Assembly (NCBI RefSeq): GCF_014118685.1
Contig: NZ_JACFAK010000001.1
Span: 310,001 to 374,000, forward strand
Length of the DNA stretch: 64,000 nt
DNA from: Flaviflexus huanghaiensis
GTDB taxonomy: Bacteria; Actinomycetota; Actinomycetes; Actinomycetales; Actinomycetaceae
Direction: 5' to 3'
This document shows, in pieces, positions 9,497-18,938 of this stretch (the first letter of the stretch is position 1; each line of letters begins with the position of its first letter). The position numbers and the translations under genes are program-made. Below the pieces are notes generated by a model, which was not told where the DNA came from, did no database searches, and was given only the letters and a program-made list of their open reading frames with translations.

Positions 9497-10743
9497 TTGG
9501 AACCTCCAAGGATTGCGTCGGTAGCCGCCATCGCGGAACCGAGCGCGATGCCTTCACCGTTCTTCTCAGCCCACCGGATCGCACCCGCGAGGATGCCGCC
9601 GACGGCGTGCAGGTTAGCGTAGACCGGTTCGCCTGTGGCGTCCAGCACACGCATGTCGGAATCGACCTTGACGCCGACACGGAACATCGGCTGCGGGTCA
9701 CCCCAGTAGTCGCCGTGCGTCGGTTCCGGAATATCGGTGCCGACGAGGGGCAGATTGAAGATTGTCTCCGACATGACGCCGTACGAATCAAGTTCCAATG
9801 CGCCGGATTCGAAGCCACCGGTTGCGAGGACGACATCATCGGTTTCGATGACCTTGTCGTGGCCCGCGGCGGCGACCGTGACTGAGACAATCCGGCCGTT
9901 CTCAGCGGTGCCAGCAGTGACCGGTGAACCGAGGATGAGCTTGACGCGCTTCTCCTTCGCCATGTCTGTGAGGAGCTGGTTGATCCTCATGCCAGGTACT
10001 CCGGGCGGAGGGATGGGGATCTCGAAGATCGGAGCACCGATGAGATCCTGCAGATCACGCCATGCGTCGTGGTTGTTGAGACCGAGCATGGCCGGCAAAC
10101 CGACCGTCTCGCCTTCCTTGACGAGCGGCTTGATCTGGGCGGCGAACTGCTTGCGATATTCGGGGCTGTCGAGGGCCTGAGCGTAGCGCAGAGCTGACGA
10201 ATCGGCTTCTGAACCGCGGGCCGGGATGGAGAACGAGCCGGGGCGCGCCTCCAACTTGCCACCACCGGGCAGATCCGTTCGGGCAAGGTTGCCAGCGATG
10301 AGCTGCGGGTAGAAATCTTTCAGCTGGCGGGGGCCAGCGATGAGGAACTTCTTGCCTTCTTCGCAGGCACCGTTCGCCATCGACGGCTGGACATAGGCCG
10401 TGGGGCGCATGGCGCCCACAGCTGTTGGAAGGAGGACGTTCTTCTCGACGGAGCCTTCGAGCAGCCCGCCTACAAGGCTCGCGAGGTAGTCAGCGCCTGC
10501 GCGGACTGCGTCGGCGCCGATTGGGGCGTATGGATGTCCCGGGTCGGAGGACGCGACCTTCTCGACTTCAGCGATCGGATTGTCCACCCGGTCGGGGCCG
10601 TAACCGAACACGTCGACCGTGCCCTGGCCAAGCTGGAGCCCGCCAATACCCTTCGTCACGAGCGTGACGTCCTGGCCCGCATCCTTCAGACGGATCGCGG
10701 CGACAAGACCGGCGATGCCGGCACCGATGACGACGGTTTTCAT
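9493..10743 (-). CDS. glpB: Anaerobic glycerol-3-phosphate dehydrogenase, subunit B
   Basis: 416 residues. Flavoprotein subunit with the N-terminal FAD/NAD fold VVIGAGIAGLVAAIRLKDAG (residues 4-23) and a C-terminal A-T-G-G-F-E-S-G-A-L-E stretch typical of GlpB. The family anchors the GlpAB catalytic dimer to GlpC. Four-base overlaps join it to glpA upstream and glpC downstream, so the subunits are made in fixed ratio. No oddities. Confidence 0.93.
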   Translation of the reverse strand: MKTVVIGAGIAGLVAAIRLKDAGQDVTLVTKGIGGLQLGQGTVDVFGYGPDRVDNPIAEVEKVASSDPGHPYAPIGADAVRAGADYLASLVGGLLEGSVEKNVLLPTAVGAMRPTAYVQPSMANGACEEGKKFLIAGPRQLKDFYPQLIAGNLARTDLPGGGKLEARPGSFSIPARGSEADSSALRYAQALDSPEYRKQFAAQIKPLVKEGETVGLPAMLGLNNHDAWRDLQDLIGAPIFEIPIPPPGVPGMRINQLLTDMAKEKRVKLILGSPVTAGTAENGRIVSVTVAAAGHDKVIETDDVVLATGGFESGALELDSYGVMSETIFNLPLVGTDIPEPTHGDYWGDPQPMFRVGVKVDSDMRVLDATGEPVYANLHAVGGILAGAIRWAEKNGEGIALGSAMAATDAILGGSK

Positions 10744-12317
10744 ACGTGAGCCTCCTCGGCCTTTTCGGGCAGATGGTCCATGTCGAGTGTGCCCTGGAAA
10801 ATCCAGTTATCGAGGGCAGTCTGTCGGACCTGATCGCCGTAGAGGATCGTCCACAGTCCGATCCATCGATTCTTCAGGAACTTGCGCAGGAGCGCGGTGA
10901 CGCGTTCGACGTCGGCCTTGCCGTTCTCCTGCATGATTCCGGCGGCGCGAACAGAGCAGAAGCCGCCCTGGCACGGGCCCATGCCGAGGCGCAACTGCCG
11001 TCGGAGATCGTCGAAGGATGCCATCGGTTGCTCGTCGATGAGCTCCTCGAGCTGGCTGCGAGTCATGAGTTCACACTCGCAGACGATTTGTTCCTTGCGG
11101 AGGCTCTTCTCGGCCTCTGCAAGACGATGTGTGACGTGGTAGTTCTTGTGATCCTTCGAGCCGGGCACAGCCTCGGTCTCGGTGCGGCACGGCCGGTCGT
11201 CGCCGAGCTGCTCGACCATGACATCGACAATGTTCTTCGCCATGAGCCGGTAGGTGGTGAGCTTGCCGCCAGCGATCGTGAGCAGACCGTCGAGGCCGTC
11301 GCGCGACTGGTGGTCGATGATCGACATACCGCGAGACATGTGGCGGGTGTCCGTCAACGCAACACGACTGTCCTTGACGAGCGGGCGTGCGCCAGACCAG
11401 GCGTGGATGGCGCGTGATTGGCGGAAGCCGGGAATGAGAACTTCGCCAGCGTCCAGCATCTGCTGGACTTCATCGCGTGGGATTGCGAGGTGGTCGGGGT
11501 CATCGACCTTGACGTCCGTCGTGCCGATGATGCACACCGTGTGGACGGGGACGAGGATGTCGCCATCGGAGGGGTAAATGCAACGGTTGACCACCTGATT
11601 GACGAGGCGGTGGTTCATCGCGATCATAATGCCGCGGCCGGGGACGACGTCGACGTCGGGGCAGTCTGCCATGTGGGCAATGTGGCCGGCCCAGGGACCA
11701 CCAGCGTTGATGACGAACGAGCAATCGATCTGGATCTCTTCGCCCGTCTTGTGATCGGTGGCGCGGATGCCGAGGACCTTGTCGCCGTCACGGATAATAT
11801 CCGTGACCTCGTGGTAGGTGAGGATCTGGGCGCCGTACTCCTCGGCGGAGCGCGCCGCGCCCCACACCATCTGCCAGCCGTCGACCGTGCCGTCCTTGAC
11901 CGCGAAGGCGCGCTTCGACTTCGGGTTGAGGCGGGGCTCGCGCCGCAGCGCCTCGGCGATCGTGATCTCCTCGTGCGGGACACCGGTCGCCTGCGCGCCC
12001 TTCAGCCAGTCATCGGCGAAGTCGAGCGGGTCATCGGGTCCGACGACGAAGAGGCCGCCGGTCGTCTCGACCGCATCCGCATGGATGCGCTCGATGATGT
12101 CGTTCTCCTCCGCGCACTCGGTCGCCGAGTGGGGATCGGACACGACGTAGCGTCCGCCGGAATGGAGGAGGCCGTGGTAACGGCCGGTCGTGCCCTGGCC
12201 GAGGTCGGCACGATCAACGAGGATCGTGCGGTACCCGCGCATCGCGACATCACGAACGACGCCAGCTCCCGTAGAACCGCCGCCGATGACGACGACGTCT
12301 GTTTCTAACTTTTTCAT
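10740..12317 (-). CDS. glpA: Anaerobic glycerol-3-phosphate dehydrogenase, subunit A
   Basis: Catalytic FAD subunit that oxidises sn-glycerol 3-phosphate to dihydroxyacetone phosphate. The protein has 525 residues from ATG 12317. The N-terminal FAD motif is VVVIGGGSTGAGVVRDVAMR; a GlpD-like core follows (D-L-G-Q-G-T-T-G-R-Y-H-G-L-L-H-S-G). The C-terminal BFD-like [2Fe-2S] domain has CECELMTR and GMGPCQGGFC. The start is chosen at M-K-K-L-E because GGGAGC precedes it; a longer reading frame upstream would have no ribosome site. First gene of glpABC. An operator-like palindrome lies 29 bases upstream of the start. Confidence 0.94.
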   Translation of the reverse strand: MKKLETDVVVIGGGSTGAGVVRDVAMRGYRTILVDRADLGQGTTGRYHGLLHSGGRYVVSDPHSATECAEENDIIERIHADAVETTGGLFVVGPDDPLDFADDWLKGAQATGVPHEEITIAEALRREPRLNPKSKRAFAVKDGTVDGWQMVWGAARSAEEYGAQILTYHEVTDIIRDGDKVLGIRATDHKTGEEIQIDCSFVINAGGPWAGHIAHMADCPDVDVVPGRGIMIAMNHRLVNQVVNRCIYPSDGDILVPVHTVCIIGTTDVKVDDPDHLAIPRDEVQQMLDAGEVLIPGFRQSRAIHAWSGARPLVKDSRVALTDTRHMSRGMSIIDHQSRDGLDGLLTIAGGKLTTYRLMAKNIVDVMVEQLGDDRPCRTETEAVPGSKDHKNYHVTHRLAEAEKSLRKEQIVCECELMTRSQLEELIDEQPMASFDDLRRQLRLGMGPCQGGFCSVRAAGIMQENGKADVERVTALLRKFLKNRWIGLWTILYGDQVRQTALDNWIFQGTLDMDHLPEKAEEAHV

Positions 12318-12345
12318 CTGGGCTCCCTCAGAATGGTAAAGAGTG

Positions 12346-12368
12346 CCAATGGTGAACAGCATCATTGG
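12346..12368. promoter_or_regulatory. Near-palindromic operator candidate of glpABC
   Basis: CCAATGGTG and CATCATTGG form 9-bp arms with one mismatch around a 5-bp spacer, 29 bases upstream of the glpA start. Position and symmetry fit a repressor or activator site for glycerol 3-phosphate control. The protein that binds is unknown. Confidence 0.45.
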
Positions 12369-12636
12369 TGACGCTTACAGATTACCTATGGACTGCGTTT
12401 CATTTGGGACTTATGGGACCCATTCTGCCGATGTGCACGGCGGCGCACGGTGTTGCGCACCGAGTTGCACGAAACCGCCATATCTCGCCGATTTACGCAA
12501 GGAGTGTGGTTCGAAAATCGTCCTGACGTGGGTCGCAGATGCGGACGACGACCAATGGCTCTTCCCGCCCCGGCTGTTGGGCGCTATGGCGAGCAGTCGC
12601 ACACTCTTCGTTATGCCTGGCCGCAAAGACCACTAG

Positions 12637-12642
12637 TAGACT
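12637..12642 (+). promoter_or_regulatory. Leaderless-type -10 box (TAGACT) before lysS
   Basis: TAGACT ends six bases before the GTG at 12649, with no Shine-Dalgarno sequence between. Same geometry as before panC and the PH-domain gene. Confidence 0.55.
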
Positions 12643-12648
12643 GGCCCA

Positions 12649-14166
12649 GTGACTGAGTTTGAGCAGAGTGAAACGACCGCATCCGAGCAGATGGCAGTGC
12701 GCGCCGCAAAGCGCATGAAGATGATCTCGGATGGGATCGACCCCTACCCGGCCGAGCTTCCCGTGACGACGACAATCGCGAAGGTTCGCGAGGAACACGA
12801 GGGCCTAGAACCGGGCTCGGAGCTCGACACGATGGTTGGCATCGCTGGCCGAGTCATGCTCCTACGTACCTCCGGCAAGCTATTCTTCGCCACCCTCCAA
12901 GACGGTCCGGGCCACCGAATCCAGGTCATGCTGTCTCAGAAAGTCGTCGGCGAGGAGGAGATGGCCCAATTTAAGGCACTCGTTGACCTTGGGGATCACA
13001 TCTTCGTCTCCGGCCACGTTGGCACGTCACGTCGCGGCGAGCTCTCGGTGTTCGCACATGAGTGGGGTATGGCATCGAAGGCTTTGCGCCCTCTTCCGAA
13101 GACGTACACGAAGGAAGATGGTGAGGAGGTCGGCCTTTCGGAGGAGAACCGCGTCCGTATGCGGCACCTCGACCTCATCATGCGCCCGGCGGCGCGGGAC
13201 ATGATTCGGGTTCGCTCTCAGGTCATGAAGTCCCTGCGGGCGAACTTCGATGAGCGGGGCTATATCGAGATCGAGACGCCCACGCTGCAGCCTCTGCACG
13301 GTGGGGCAGCGGCCCGGCCCTTTACGACCCACATCAACGCCTATGACGAGGACCTCTACCTTCGCATCGCGACAGAGCTTTATCTCAAGCGAGCGGTTGT
13401 CGGCGGTGTCGACAAAGTGTTCGAGATCGGCAAGAACTTCCGCAACGAGGGTGCGGACTCCACCCATTCCCCGGAGTTCACGGCGCTCGAGGCGTACCAG
13501 GCGTACGGAACCTACGACACGATGGCGGAGCTCACTCGTCACCTGGTCCAGCGGGCCGCGATGGACGCCTTTGGCTCAACTCTCGTCACTCTCGCGGACG
13601 GCACCGAGTACGAACTGGGCGGGGAATGGACCGAGCTCGATCTTTACGAGTCAGTCTCTGGGGCTCTCGGCGAGGAGATCCGCGTCGACACCCCGCGGGA
13701 TGAGCTGGAAAAGATTGCTGAACAGCACGATATCTCCGTCCCGCCCTACGCCGTCGCGGGGAAGATCGTCGAGGATCTCTGGGAGGAGCTCGTCGGTGAC
13801 AAGCTGTGGGCTCCAACGTTCCTGCGCGACTTCCCGGTCGATACGTCGCCGCTGACGAGGGCGCACAGGACGAAGCCGGGCCTCACCGAAAAGTGGGATC
13901 TCTACATTCGCGGCGTCGAGACAGCAACCGCGTACTCGGAACTCGCTGACCCCGTTATCCAGCGCGAGCGCCTGATCGCCCAGTCGCTCGCCGCAGCCGA
14001 CGGTGACCCTGAAGCGATGCAGCTCGATGAGGACTTCATCCAAGCGATGGAGCAGGGCTTTCCGCCCGCCGGCGGCATGGGTATGGGAATCGACCGTCTT
14101 CTCCAGGCACTCACCGGACTCGGTATCCGCGAGACAATTGCGTTCCCGTTCGTCCGCCGCCGCTGA
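12649..14166 (+). CDS. lysS: Lysyl-tRNA synthetase, class II
   Basis: 505 residues. An N-terminal OB-fold anticodon-binding domain (about 60-170) precedes the class II catalytic core. Motif 1 is R-G-Y-I-E-I-E-T-P; motif 2 is FEIGKNFRNEG followed by S-T-H-S-P-E-F-T; motif 3 is GMGMGIDRLLQAL near the C-terminus. It charges tRNA-Lys. The GTG start is set by the leaderless-type promoter just upstream. Monocistronic: the next gene runs in the opposite direction. Confidence 0.96.
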   Translation: MTEFEQSETTASEQMAVRAAKRMKMISDGIDPYPAELPVTTTIAKVREEHEGLEPGSELDTMVGIAGRVMLLRTSGKLFFATLQDGPGHRIQVMLSQKVVGEEEMAQFKALVDLGDHIFVSGHVGTSRRGELSVFAHEWGMASKALRPLPKTYTKEDGEEVGLSEENRVRMRHLDLIMRPAARDMIRVRSQVMKSLRANFDERGYIEIETPTLQPLHGGAAARPFTTHINAYDEDLYLRIATELYLKRAVVGGVDKVFEIGKNFRNEGADSTHSPEFTALEAYQAYGTYDTMAELTRHLVQRAAMDAFGSTLVTLADGTEYELGGEWTELDLYESVSGALGEEIRVDTPRDELEKIAEQHDISVPPYAVAGKIVEDLWEELVGDKLWAPTFLRDFPVDTSPLTRAHRTKPGLTEKWDLYIRGVETATAYSELADPVIQRERLIAQSLAAADGDPEAMQLDEDFIQAMEQGFPPAGGMGMGIDRLLQALTGLGIRETIAFPFVRRR

Positions 14167-14178
14167 CCTCCCGAGTGC

Positions 14179-14193
14179 GTCCTCAGTGAGGAC
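14179..14193. terminator. Weak hairpin between lysS and kup
   Basis: GTCCTC and GAGGAC form a 6-bp stem with a 3-nt loop, extendable with a bulge. It lies between two convergent genes but has no T-run, so its role as terminator is uncertain. Confidence 0.35.
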
Positions 14194-14257
14194 TGCACCT
14201 CGGACTGACGCGGCATGAGAGGACTCAGCAGGGTCTCTCCCGCGCTGTCGCACCACC

Positions 14258-16126
14258 TCACAGGTCGGCACTGATCCCGATGACAAGAGTGCGATGCTTC
14301 GGCAGTCTGAAGCGGCTCGCCGGTCTTGCTGAGGCCCGATAGAGGGCCACGAAGAGCGCTCTCTGCCAGCCGGGCATGAGGCCGGCTCCCGCCGGCGTAA
14401 ACACGGCCTCGCTGGTGACGTACCACGGGTTTTCGGCGGGAGGTAGAAGATGCTGAACGGCGGCTTCGGCCAGAGCGGCGGGAATGTCGACCTCGTCCTT
14501 GAACCCATAGCGCACGCTTAGATCGTCATATCGGACGGGGTAAGTCGAGCGGAACGTTGTCCGTGCTGTTAACTGCTCTTTGACGGGCACGTGGGGTTGG
14601 TGGAGCGTCTCGACCGAGACGATGACGATCCGTTCATGGATGGCGCGATAGGACTTTGCGGCTGCGAGGAGCGCCTTTGAGGTTGTGCCGTGGTCAACGT
14701 GCGGGTAGACCGCCGTGCCAGGTACGACCGTGAAACCGGGGGTCCGCAAGAAACGGTCCCGATCCTCGACGAGCGTTGCGTATTGGGCATTGAGAAGCCG
14801 GCGACCCTTCCGCCACACAACCATGACAGTGCCGAGTACGGCGGCAATGAGGAGCGGGATCCAGCCGCCCGCAACGATCTTGATGAGGCCTGAGCCGAAG
14901 AAAACCAGCTCGACAGAGAAGGCTGTGGCAACGAAAGCGGCGACCTGCCACATCGGCCAGCGCCGCACCGTGCGGACGTAGGCAATGAAGAGAAGCGATG
15001 TGAGGACAAGCGTCGAGGTCACCGCTAGCCCGTAGGCGTTCGCGAGCGCCGAAGAGGATTGGAAGACGAGGATGAGGGTGAGGACTCCGATGAGGAGGAG
15101 CCTGTTGACTGTTGGCAGATAGATCTGACCGCGGACCCACCTCGATGTATGGATGGCGTGGATATGGGGCAAATAGCCGAGATGTTCGGCCTGCCGGGTC
15201 ATCGAGAAAATTCCGGAAATGACGGCCTGGGACGCGATGATGGCGGCGCAGGAGGCAAGGATGACGAGAGGCAGCCGCGCCCAGTCTGGACCCACCTCAA
15301 AGAACGGGTTCTCCACCTGGTCGGGATTCCCCAGTAGCAGCGCGCCCTGACCTAAGTAGTTGATCGTCAGACAGGGCAAGACGACGGCGAACCACGCGAG
15401 ACGGATCGGTCGCGGGCCGAAGTGGCCCATGTCCGCGTACAGCGCCTCAGCGCCCGTGACGACGAGAACGATGGCGCCGAGCGCGAAGAAGGCCGCGACG
15501 GGATAGTGGACGATAAAAAGCAGTCCGGTGTGCGGAAGCAGTGCAGTGATGATCGAGGGGTTCGCGGCGATATGCGGTACTCCGAGGGCTGCGAGGGTGA
15601 GAAACCAGGCAAGCATGGCCGGACCGAACAGAGCGCCGACGCTGCCGGTGCCGAGTCGTTGGACCGAGAAAAGCCCGACAACGACGAGGGCGGAGAGAGG
15701 GACAACGAGGCGATCGAAGGAAGGATCGATTCCGGCTAGGCCCTCGGTGGCTGACATGACAGAGATAGCGGGAGTAATGATGCCGTCGCCATAGAAGAGG
15801 CCCGCGCCGAGGATCGCCGCGCCTACGGCGAACGGGGCGAACCTTTGGGCGCCATCTTTGATGACGAGGGCGGACAGCGCAATGATCCCGCCGTCCCCGT
15901 CGTTGTCGACAGACAGGAGAAGAGAAATGTATTTGATGGCGACGATCGTGATGAGTGACCAGAACACGAGAGAGATGATGCCGGTGATCGCATCAGCCGA
16001 TCGGGGGATGACGTCGTGGGACAGAACCGCATGCATAGCGTAGAGCGGGGAGGTGCCGATGTCGCCGAAAACGACGCCGAGAGCACCGAGCGCCAGCGGC
16101 GCGTCGACCCGCACGGGGGTTGTCAT
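14258..16126 (-). CDS. kup: KUP-type potassium uptake transporter
   Basis: 622 residues, the normal Kup length. Around twelve hydrophobic segments fill residues ~10-450, starting with the signature L-G-V-V-F-G-D-I-G-T-S-P-L-Y-A, followed by a soluble C-terminal tail of ~150 residues as in E. coli Kup. It imports K+ with protons. I chose ATG 16126 (M-T-T-P-V-R), which puts the signature at the usual distance from the N-terminus. The reading frame continues 34 codons further upstream, but that part is basic and unlike Kup. It stands alone and does not belong to the catabolic genes. Confidence 0.93.
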   Translation of the reverse strand: MTTPVRVDAPLALGALGVVFGDIGTSPLYAMHAVLSHDVIPRSADAITGIISLVFWSLITIVAIKYISLLLSVDNDGDGGIIALSALVIKDGAQRFAPFAVGAAILGAGLFYGDGIITPAISVMSATEGLAGIDPSFDRLVVPLSALVVVGLFSVQRLGTGSVGALFGPAMLAWFLTLAALGVPHIAANPSIITALLPHTGLLFIVHYPVAAFFALGAIVLVVTGAEALYADMGHFGPRPIRLAWFAVVLPCLTINYLGQGALLLGNPDQVENPFFEVGPDWARLPLVILASCAAIIASQAVISGIFSMTRQAEHLGYLPHIHAIHTSRWVRGQIYLPTVNRLLLIGVLTLILVFQSSSALANAYGLAVTSTLVLTSLLFIAYVRTVRRWPMWQVAAFVATAFSVELVFFGSGLIKIVAGGWIPLLIAAVLGTVMVVWRKGRRLLNAQYATLVEDRDRFLRTPGFTVVPGTAVYPHVDHGTTSKALLAAAKSYRAIHERIVIVSVETLHQPHVPVKEQLTARTTFRSTYPVRYDDLSVRYGFKDEVDIPAALAEAAVQHLLPPAENPWYVTSEAVFTPAGAGLMPGWQRALFVALYRASARPASRFRLPKHRTLVIGISADL

Positions 16127-16287
16127 GGATGGAAATATACGCCTCCAAAAACGCGGAGAACATATCCTGGCGATGTGATCTGAGAGCATCTTTGCCATCC
16201 GGGTGACCTGCCTGGAGGGTACCGTCATCCGCAGTCACGCCCGGGCCTTTCCGCACTCCAACGCGACGGATTTTTCCGCTTTCGAGG

Positions 16288-16293
16288 TAGGAT
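16288..16293 (+). promoter_or_regulatory. Probable -10 box (TAGGAT) for the zinc dehydrogenase gene
   Basis: TAGGAT lies 39 bases upstream of the ATG at 16333, which has its own ribosome site (GAGGAG), so this would be an ordinary leadered transcript. Based on resemblance to the actinobacterial TANNNT box only. Confidence 0.35.
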
Positions 16294-16332
16294 CACAGCA
16301 TCAGATCACCGCGGATTCACGAGGAGTTTCCT

Positions 16333-17373
16333 ATGCGCGCAGCAGTACTGGTCGGTCCTAACCAGCTAGAGATGCAGGACGTCCCAACTCCCAAGGCAGG
16401 GCCGGGCGAACTCGTGCTCCGTGTCGGGGCGAACACCGTCTGTGGTACAGACGGAAGGATCTTGCGCGGCGAGAAGACCGCCGGTGTCCGCCAGGGCGTC
16501 ATCATGGGCCACGAGTTCTCCGGCTACGTTCACGAGATCGGCGAGGGAGTCGAGGGCTACAGGGAGGGAGACCTCGTCGGCGTCATGCCGACCGTGCCCT
16601 GTCTGCGTTGCTACTACTGCATCAACCATCTCGAACATGTCTGCATCAACGCCAAACTGTTCGGTTACTGGATCGACGGTGGGCTCGCGGAATACGTGCT
16701 CGTTAGCGCCGAGGCGATTGAGCGCGGCGCCATCGTGGTTGCCGATCCCAGCGCGGACCCTGCCGAGATCGCGCTCGCGGAGCCGCTCGGATGCGTGCTC
16801 AACGGCGTCGACAACTACGGGATCGACATCGGCGACACGGTTCTCATCATCGGGGCGGGCCCTATCGGTCTGCTTCATACGATGGTGGCGAAGCAGATGG
16901 GAGCGTCGCAAATCATCGTCGTTAACCGCTCCGCAGGCCGCCTTGAGGTCGCGAAGGAGGTAGGCGCCACGCACACGGCGCTCACCGGCGACGTTGACGT
17001 TCCCGAGTTCGTCAAAGATCTGACAGGCGGCCTCGGTGCGAATGTTGCCGTCCAGTGTATTGGCGTTCTCGACCTTTTTCAGACCGCTCTTCAATCCGTC
17101 CGAAACGGCGGCCGCGTCAACGCCTTCGCAGGGTTCCCCAAGGGGCAGATGGCGAGCATCGACCCGAACCTCATTCACTACAACGAACTCACGGTCACGG
17201 GCGGCTCGAATATGGGGCGCAACAACTACCGGCGCGCAGTCCAGCTCATTGGAGACGGCTCGATCAACGTCGGCGCCCTGTTGACGGAGCCTTTCGCACT
17301 CGAGGATGCTGCGGAAGCGATTGCGCATGCGAGCGCCGGAAAGGGCATCAAGACTGCCGTTATCCCCGGCTGA
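16333..17373 (+). CDS. Zinc-dependent medium-chain alcohol/polyol dehydrogenase
   Basis: 346 residues, sorbitol/threonine dehydrogenase type. The catalytic zinc residues are C37 (T-V-C-G-T-D), H60 and E61 (GHEFSG). The structural zinc cysteines are C90, C93, C96 and C104. The NAD(P) fold is IIGAGPIGLLHTMVAKQMG. It probably oxidises a sugar alcohol to a ketose. It is strikingly similar to the gene at 32985-34025, with the same cysteine positions and the shared runs T-V-C-G-T-D-G-R-I-L-R-G-E-K and A-L-A-E-P-L-G-C-V-L-N-G. The substrate is not known. Single-gene unit ended by a strong hairpin. Confidence 0.88.
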   Translation: MRAAVLVGPNQLEMQDVPTPKAGPGELVLRVGANTVCGTDGRILRGEKTAGVRQGVIMGHEFSGYVHEIGEGVEGYREGDLVGVMPTVPCLRCYYCINHLEHVCINAKLFGYWIDGGLAEYVLVSAEAIERGAIVVADPSADPAEIALAEPLGCVLNGVDNYGIDIGDTVLIIGAGPIGLLHTMVAKQMGASQIIVVNRSAGRLEVAKEVGATHTALTGDVDVPEFVKDLTGGLGANVAVQCIGVLDLFQTALQSVRNGGRVNAFAGFPKGQMASIDPNLIHYNELTVTGGSNMGRNNYRRAVQLIGDGSINVGALLTEPFALEDAAEAIAHASAGKGIKTAVIPG

Positions 17374-17386
17374 TCTCGTAGCGTGA

Positions 17387-17414
17387 CGATGGCCTCGCAT
17401 TCGCGGGGCCATCG
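17387..17414. terminator. Bidirectional terminator after the zinc dehydrogenase
   Basis: 12-bp stem (17387-17398 with 17403-17414, one G-T pair) and 4-nt loop, followed by TGTCTT. Lies between convergent genes. Confidence 0.82.
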
Positions 17415-17418
17415 TGTC

Positions 17419-18102
17419 TTATTGATCGGTATAACGCTGCTTTGCAAGCATCTGAGTTAGCGCCTCGTGGGCTTCGACGATGCTGACGCAACGGGCGCCC
17501 TTTGCTTCGAGCCTGCGGTACATCTCCGGCTCGTTAATGGCATGCGAAATGCCGCGGCGCAATAGCGTCGGCGTTGATTTCCGGCCCTCGTCGAGGTCTC
17601 TCATGAGACGGAACCAGAAGGTCTGCAGCCGCGGGCGCGAAATGCAGAGAGCATCGGCGAGGATTCCCTCACGTTCGGCCGATTCGACAAGCTCTGCGGC
17701 AAAGATGCCCTCGGCGAGGAAAAGCCTCGAACCCTGCAGGTCGAGTTTGCGCTCGCCCACCTTCGAATTTGACGGGATGTCATAAATCGGCAGGATCGAC
17801 TCTCCGACGGTCGCGAGCTCTACGAGCGTCTGCATCGCAGCGTCATGGTTCCAGCAGGCCGGAGAGTCCCAGTCGATAATTCCATGTCTCCGTGGAAGAC
17901 CGGGATGGGTGTCATCGAAATAGAAATCGTCGAGTGCGACAACGGGTAGGCCCGTCCGATTCGTGAACCGTGTCTTACCTGAGCCCGAAGGGCCGGTCAC
18001 GAGGATCACGCGGGCGAACGGGCGGCGTTCGTCGGGAGGGAGCTCGAAAAGGCCGTCACCGCCGGTCAGATTGATCGTCACGATCTCACGATAGTCCGTC
18101 AC
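17419..18102 (-). CDS. P-loop kinase, uridine-kinase-like
   Basis: 227 residues. Walker A is VTGPSGSGKT (about residues 35-44); A-L-D-D-F-Y-F-D-D follows at ~56-64, the phosphoribulokinase/uridine kinase substrate loop, and a basic stretch G-R-K-S-T-P-T-L-L-R-R-G is near the C-terminal third. It resembles the udk-type kinases found in actinobacteria, but the true substrate cannot be read from sequence. The GTG start overlaps the stop of the SMP-30 gene (GTGA). It closes a three-gene operon HAD - SMP-30 - kinase. Confidence 0.8.
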   Translation of the reverse strand: MTDYREIVTINLTGGDGLFELPPDERRPFARVILVTGPSGSGKTRFTNRTGLPVVALDDFYFDDTHPGLPRRHGIIDWDSPACWNHDAAMQTLVELATVGESILPIYDIPSNSKVGERKLDLQGSRLFLAEGIFAAELVESAEREGILADALCISRPRLQTFWFRLMRDLDEGRKSTPTLLRRGISHAINEPEMYRRLEAKGARCVSIVEAHEALTQMLAKQRYTDQ

Positions 18103-18938
18103 CCGCCGTACTCGGCAATGGGCATACCCGGCACATCGACGTGTGCGGCGAAGAGCGCGCCCGCCTCTGGTTCGGGATCATCGAGGTTCTCGCGAGAGGT
18201 CGTGATGTAGAGGGTGCGGAAGTCGGGACCGCCGAGCGTGCAGGCGGTGACAAGCCGCACTGGTAGGTCAATCTCGGCCAGCACCTCCGCGTCCGGGGAG
18301 TACAGGCGCACCTTGCCATGCCTGTTCATCGCCACCCACACATTGCCCGCGGAGTCGACAGTGAGACCATCGGGGCTTGCCCCATCAGAATCTGCGAACG
18401 GTCTGCGGTTGATGAGGCGCTGGTCGATGACATCGAAGACGTCGGTGCGGCGTAGCTTTGTGTCGTTGTAGTAGGCACGAGTGCCATCTGGGGAGAAATC
18501 GATACCGTTCGACGTCGTGACATGGGGGAGGATCTTCTCGCGCTCACCGCTGGGGCTCACGCGGAACAGCGTGGCTGCGCCTTCCTTCCGGTCGTATGCC
18601 ATCGACCCGCAGTAGAGATTGCCCCACGGGTCGCAACCCCCCTCGTTAAAGCGGAGATTGGTGTCGCTCCAGAAGCTCGGCTCCGGCACGGGGTCTGAAA
18701 ATGCCGATGTGGCAAGCCCAATCGTGTTTTCCAAGCCGACGACGTAGCCGCCGCGCGAGCGGGGCCGCACAAAAGCTGCGACCTTACCGACGTGAAGACG
18801 ATCGACCTCGCCCTGAGCGTTGAGGGTCAGTAGGTCGCCCGCGAGCATGTCGACCCAGCGGATGCCGCCCCACGAACGATGCCAGCATGGACCTTCGCCG
18901 TGATAGGCGACGGGGTCGGTGATCTGTTCGGCCTTCAT
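18099..18938 (-). CDS. SMP-30/gluconolactonase family protein
   Basis: 279 residues, one six-bladed beta-propeller. The metal-binding pattern of the family is visible: E in the N-terminal Y-H-G-E-G-P-C-W, N in S-N-G-I-D-F-S-P-D-G, and D in S-P-D-G-L-T-V-D-S-A-G-N. Such enzymes hydrolyse sugar lactones produced by aldose dehydrogenases. Four-base overlaps on both sides tie it to the HAD phosphatase and the P-loop kinase. The specific lactone is unknown. Confidence 0.88.
   Translation of the reverse strand: MKAEQITDPVAYHGEGPCWHRSWGGIRWVDMLAGDLLTLNAQGEVDRLHVGKVAAFVRPRSRGGYVVGLENTIGLATSAFSDPVPEPSFWSDTNLRFNEGGCDPWGNLYCGSMAYDRKEGAATLFRVSPSGEREKILPHVTTSNGIDFSPDGTRAYYNDTKLRRTDVFDVIDQRLINRRPFADSDGASPDGLTVDSAGNVWVAMNRHGKVRLYSPDAEVLAEIDLPVRLVTACTLGGPDFRTLYITTSRENLDDPEPEAGALFAAHVDVPGMPIAEYGG

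Larger units (their letters stand above)
12318..12648. other. Divergent intergenic region glpA / lysS
   Basis: 331 bases without a convincing gene. It holds the glpA ribosome site, the palindrome at 12346-12368 and the lysS -10 box at 12637-12642. A 97-codon reading frame on the + strand (12343-12636) has no ribosome site or recognisable domain and runs through the control elements, so I treat the region as regulatory. Confidence 0.6.

Noticed and set aside
12343-12636. 97-codon frame between glpA and lysS
   Set aside because: Crosses the operator-like palindrome and ends at the lysS promoter, with no ribosome site and no similarity I recognise.
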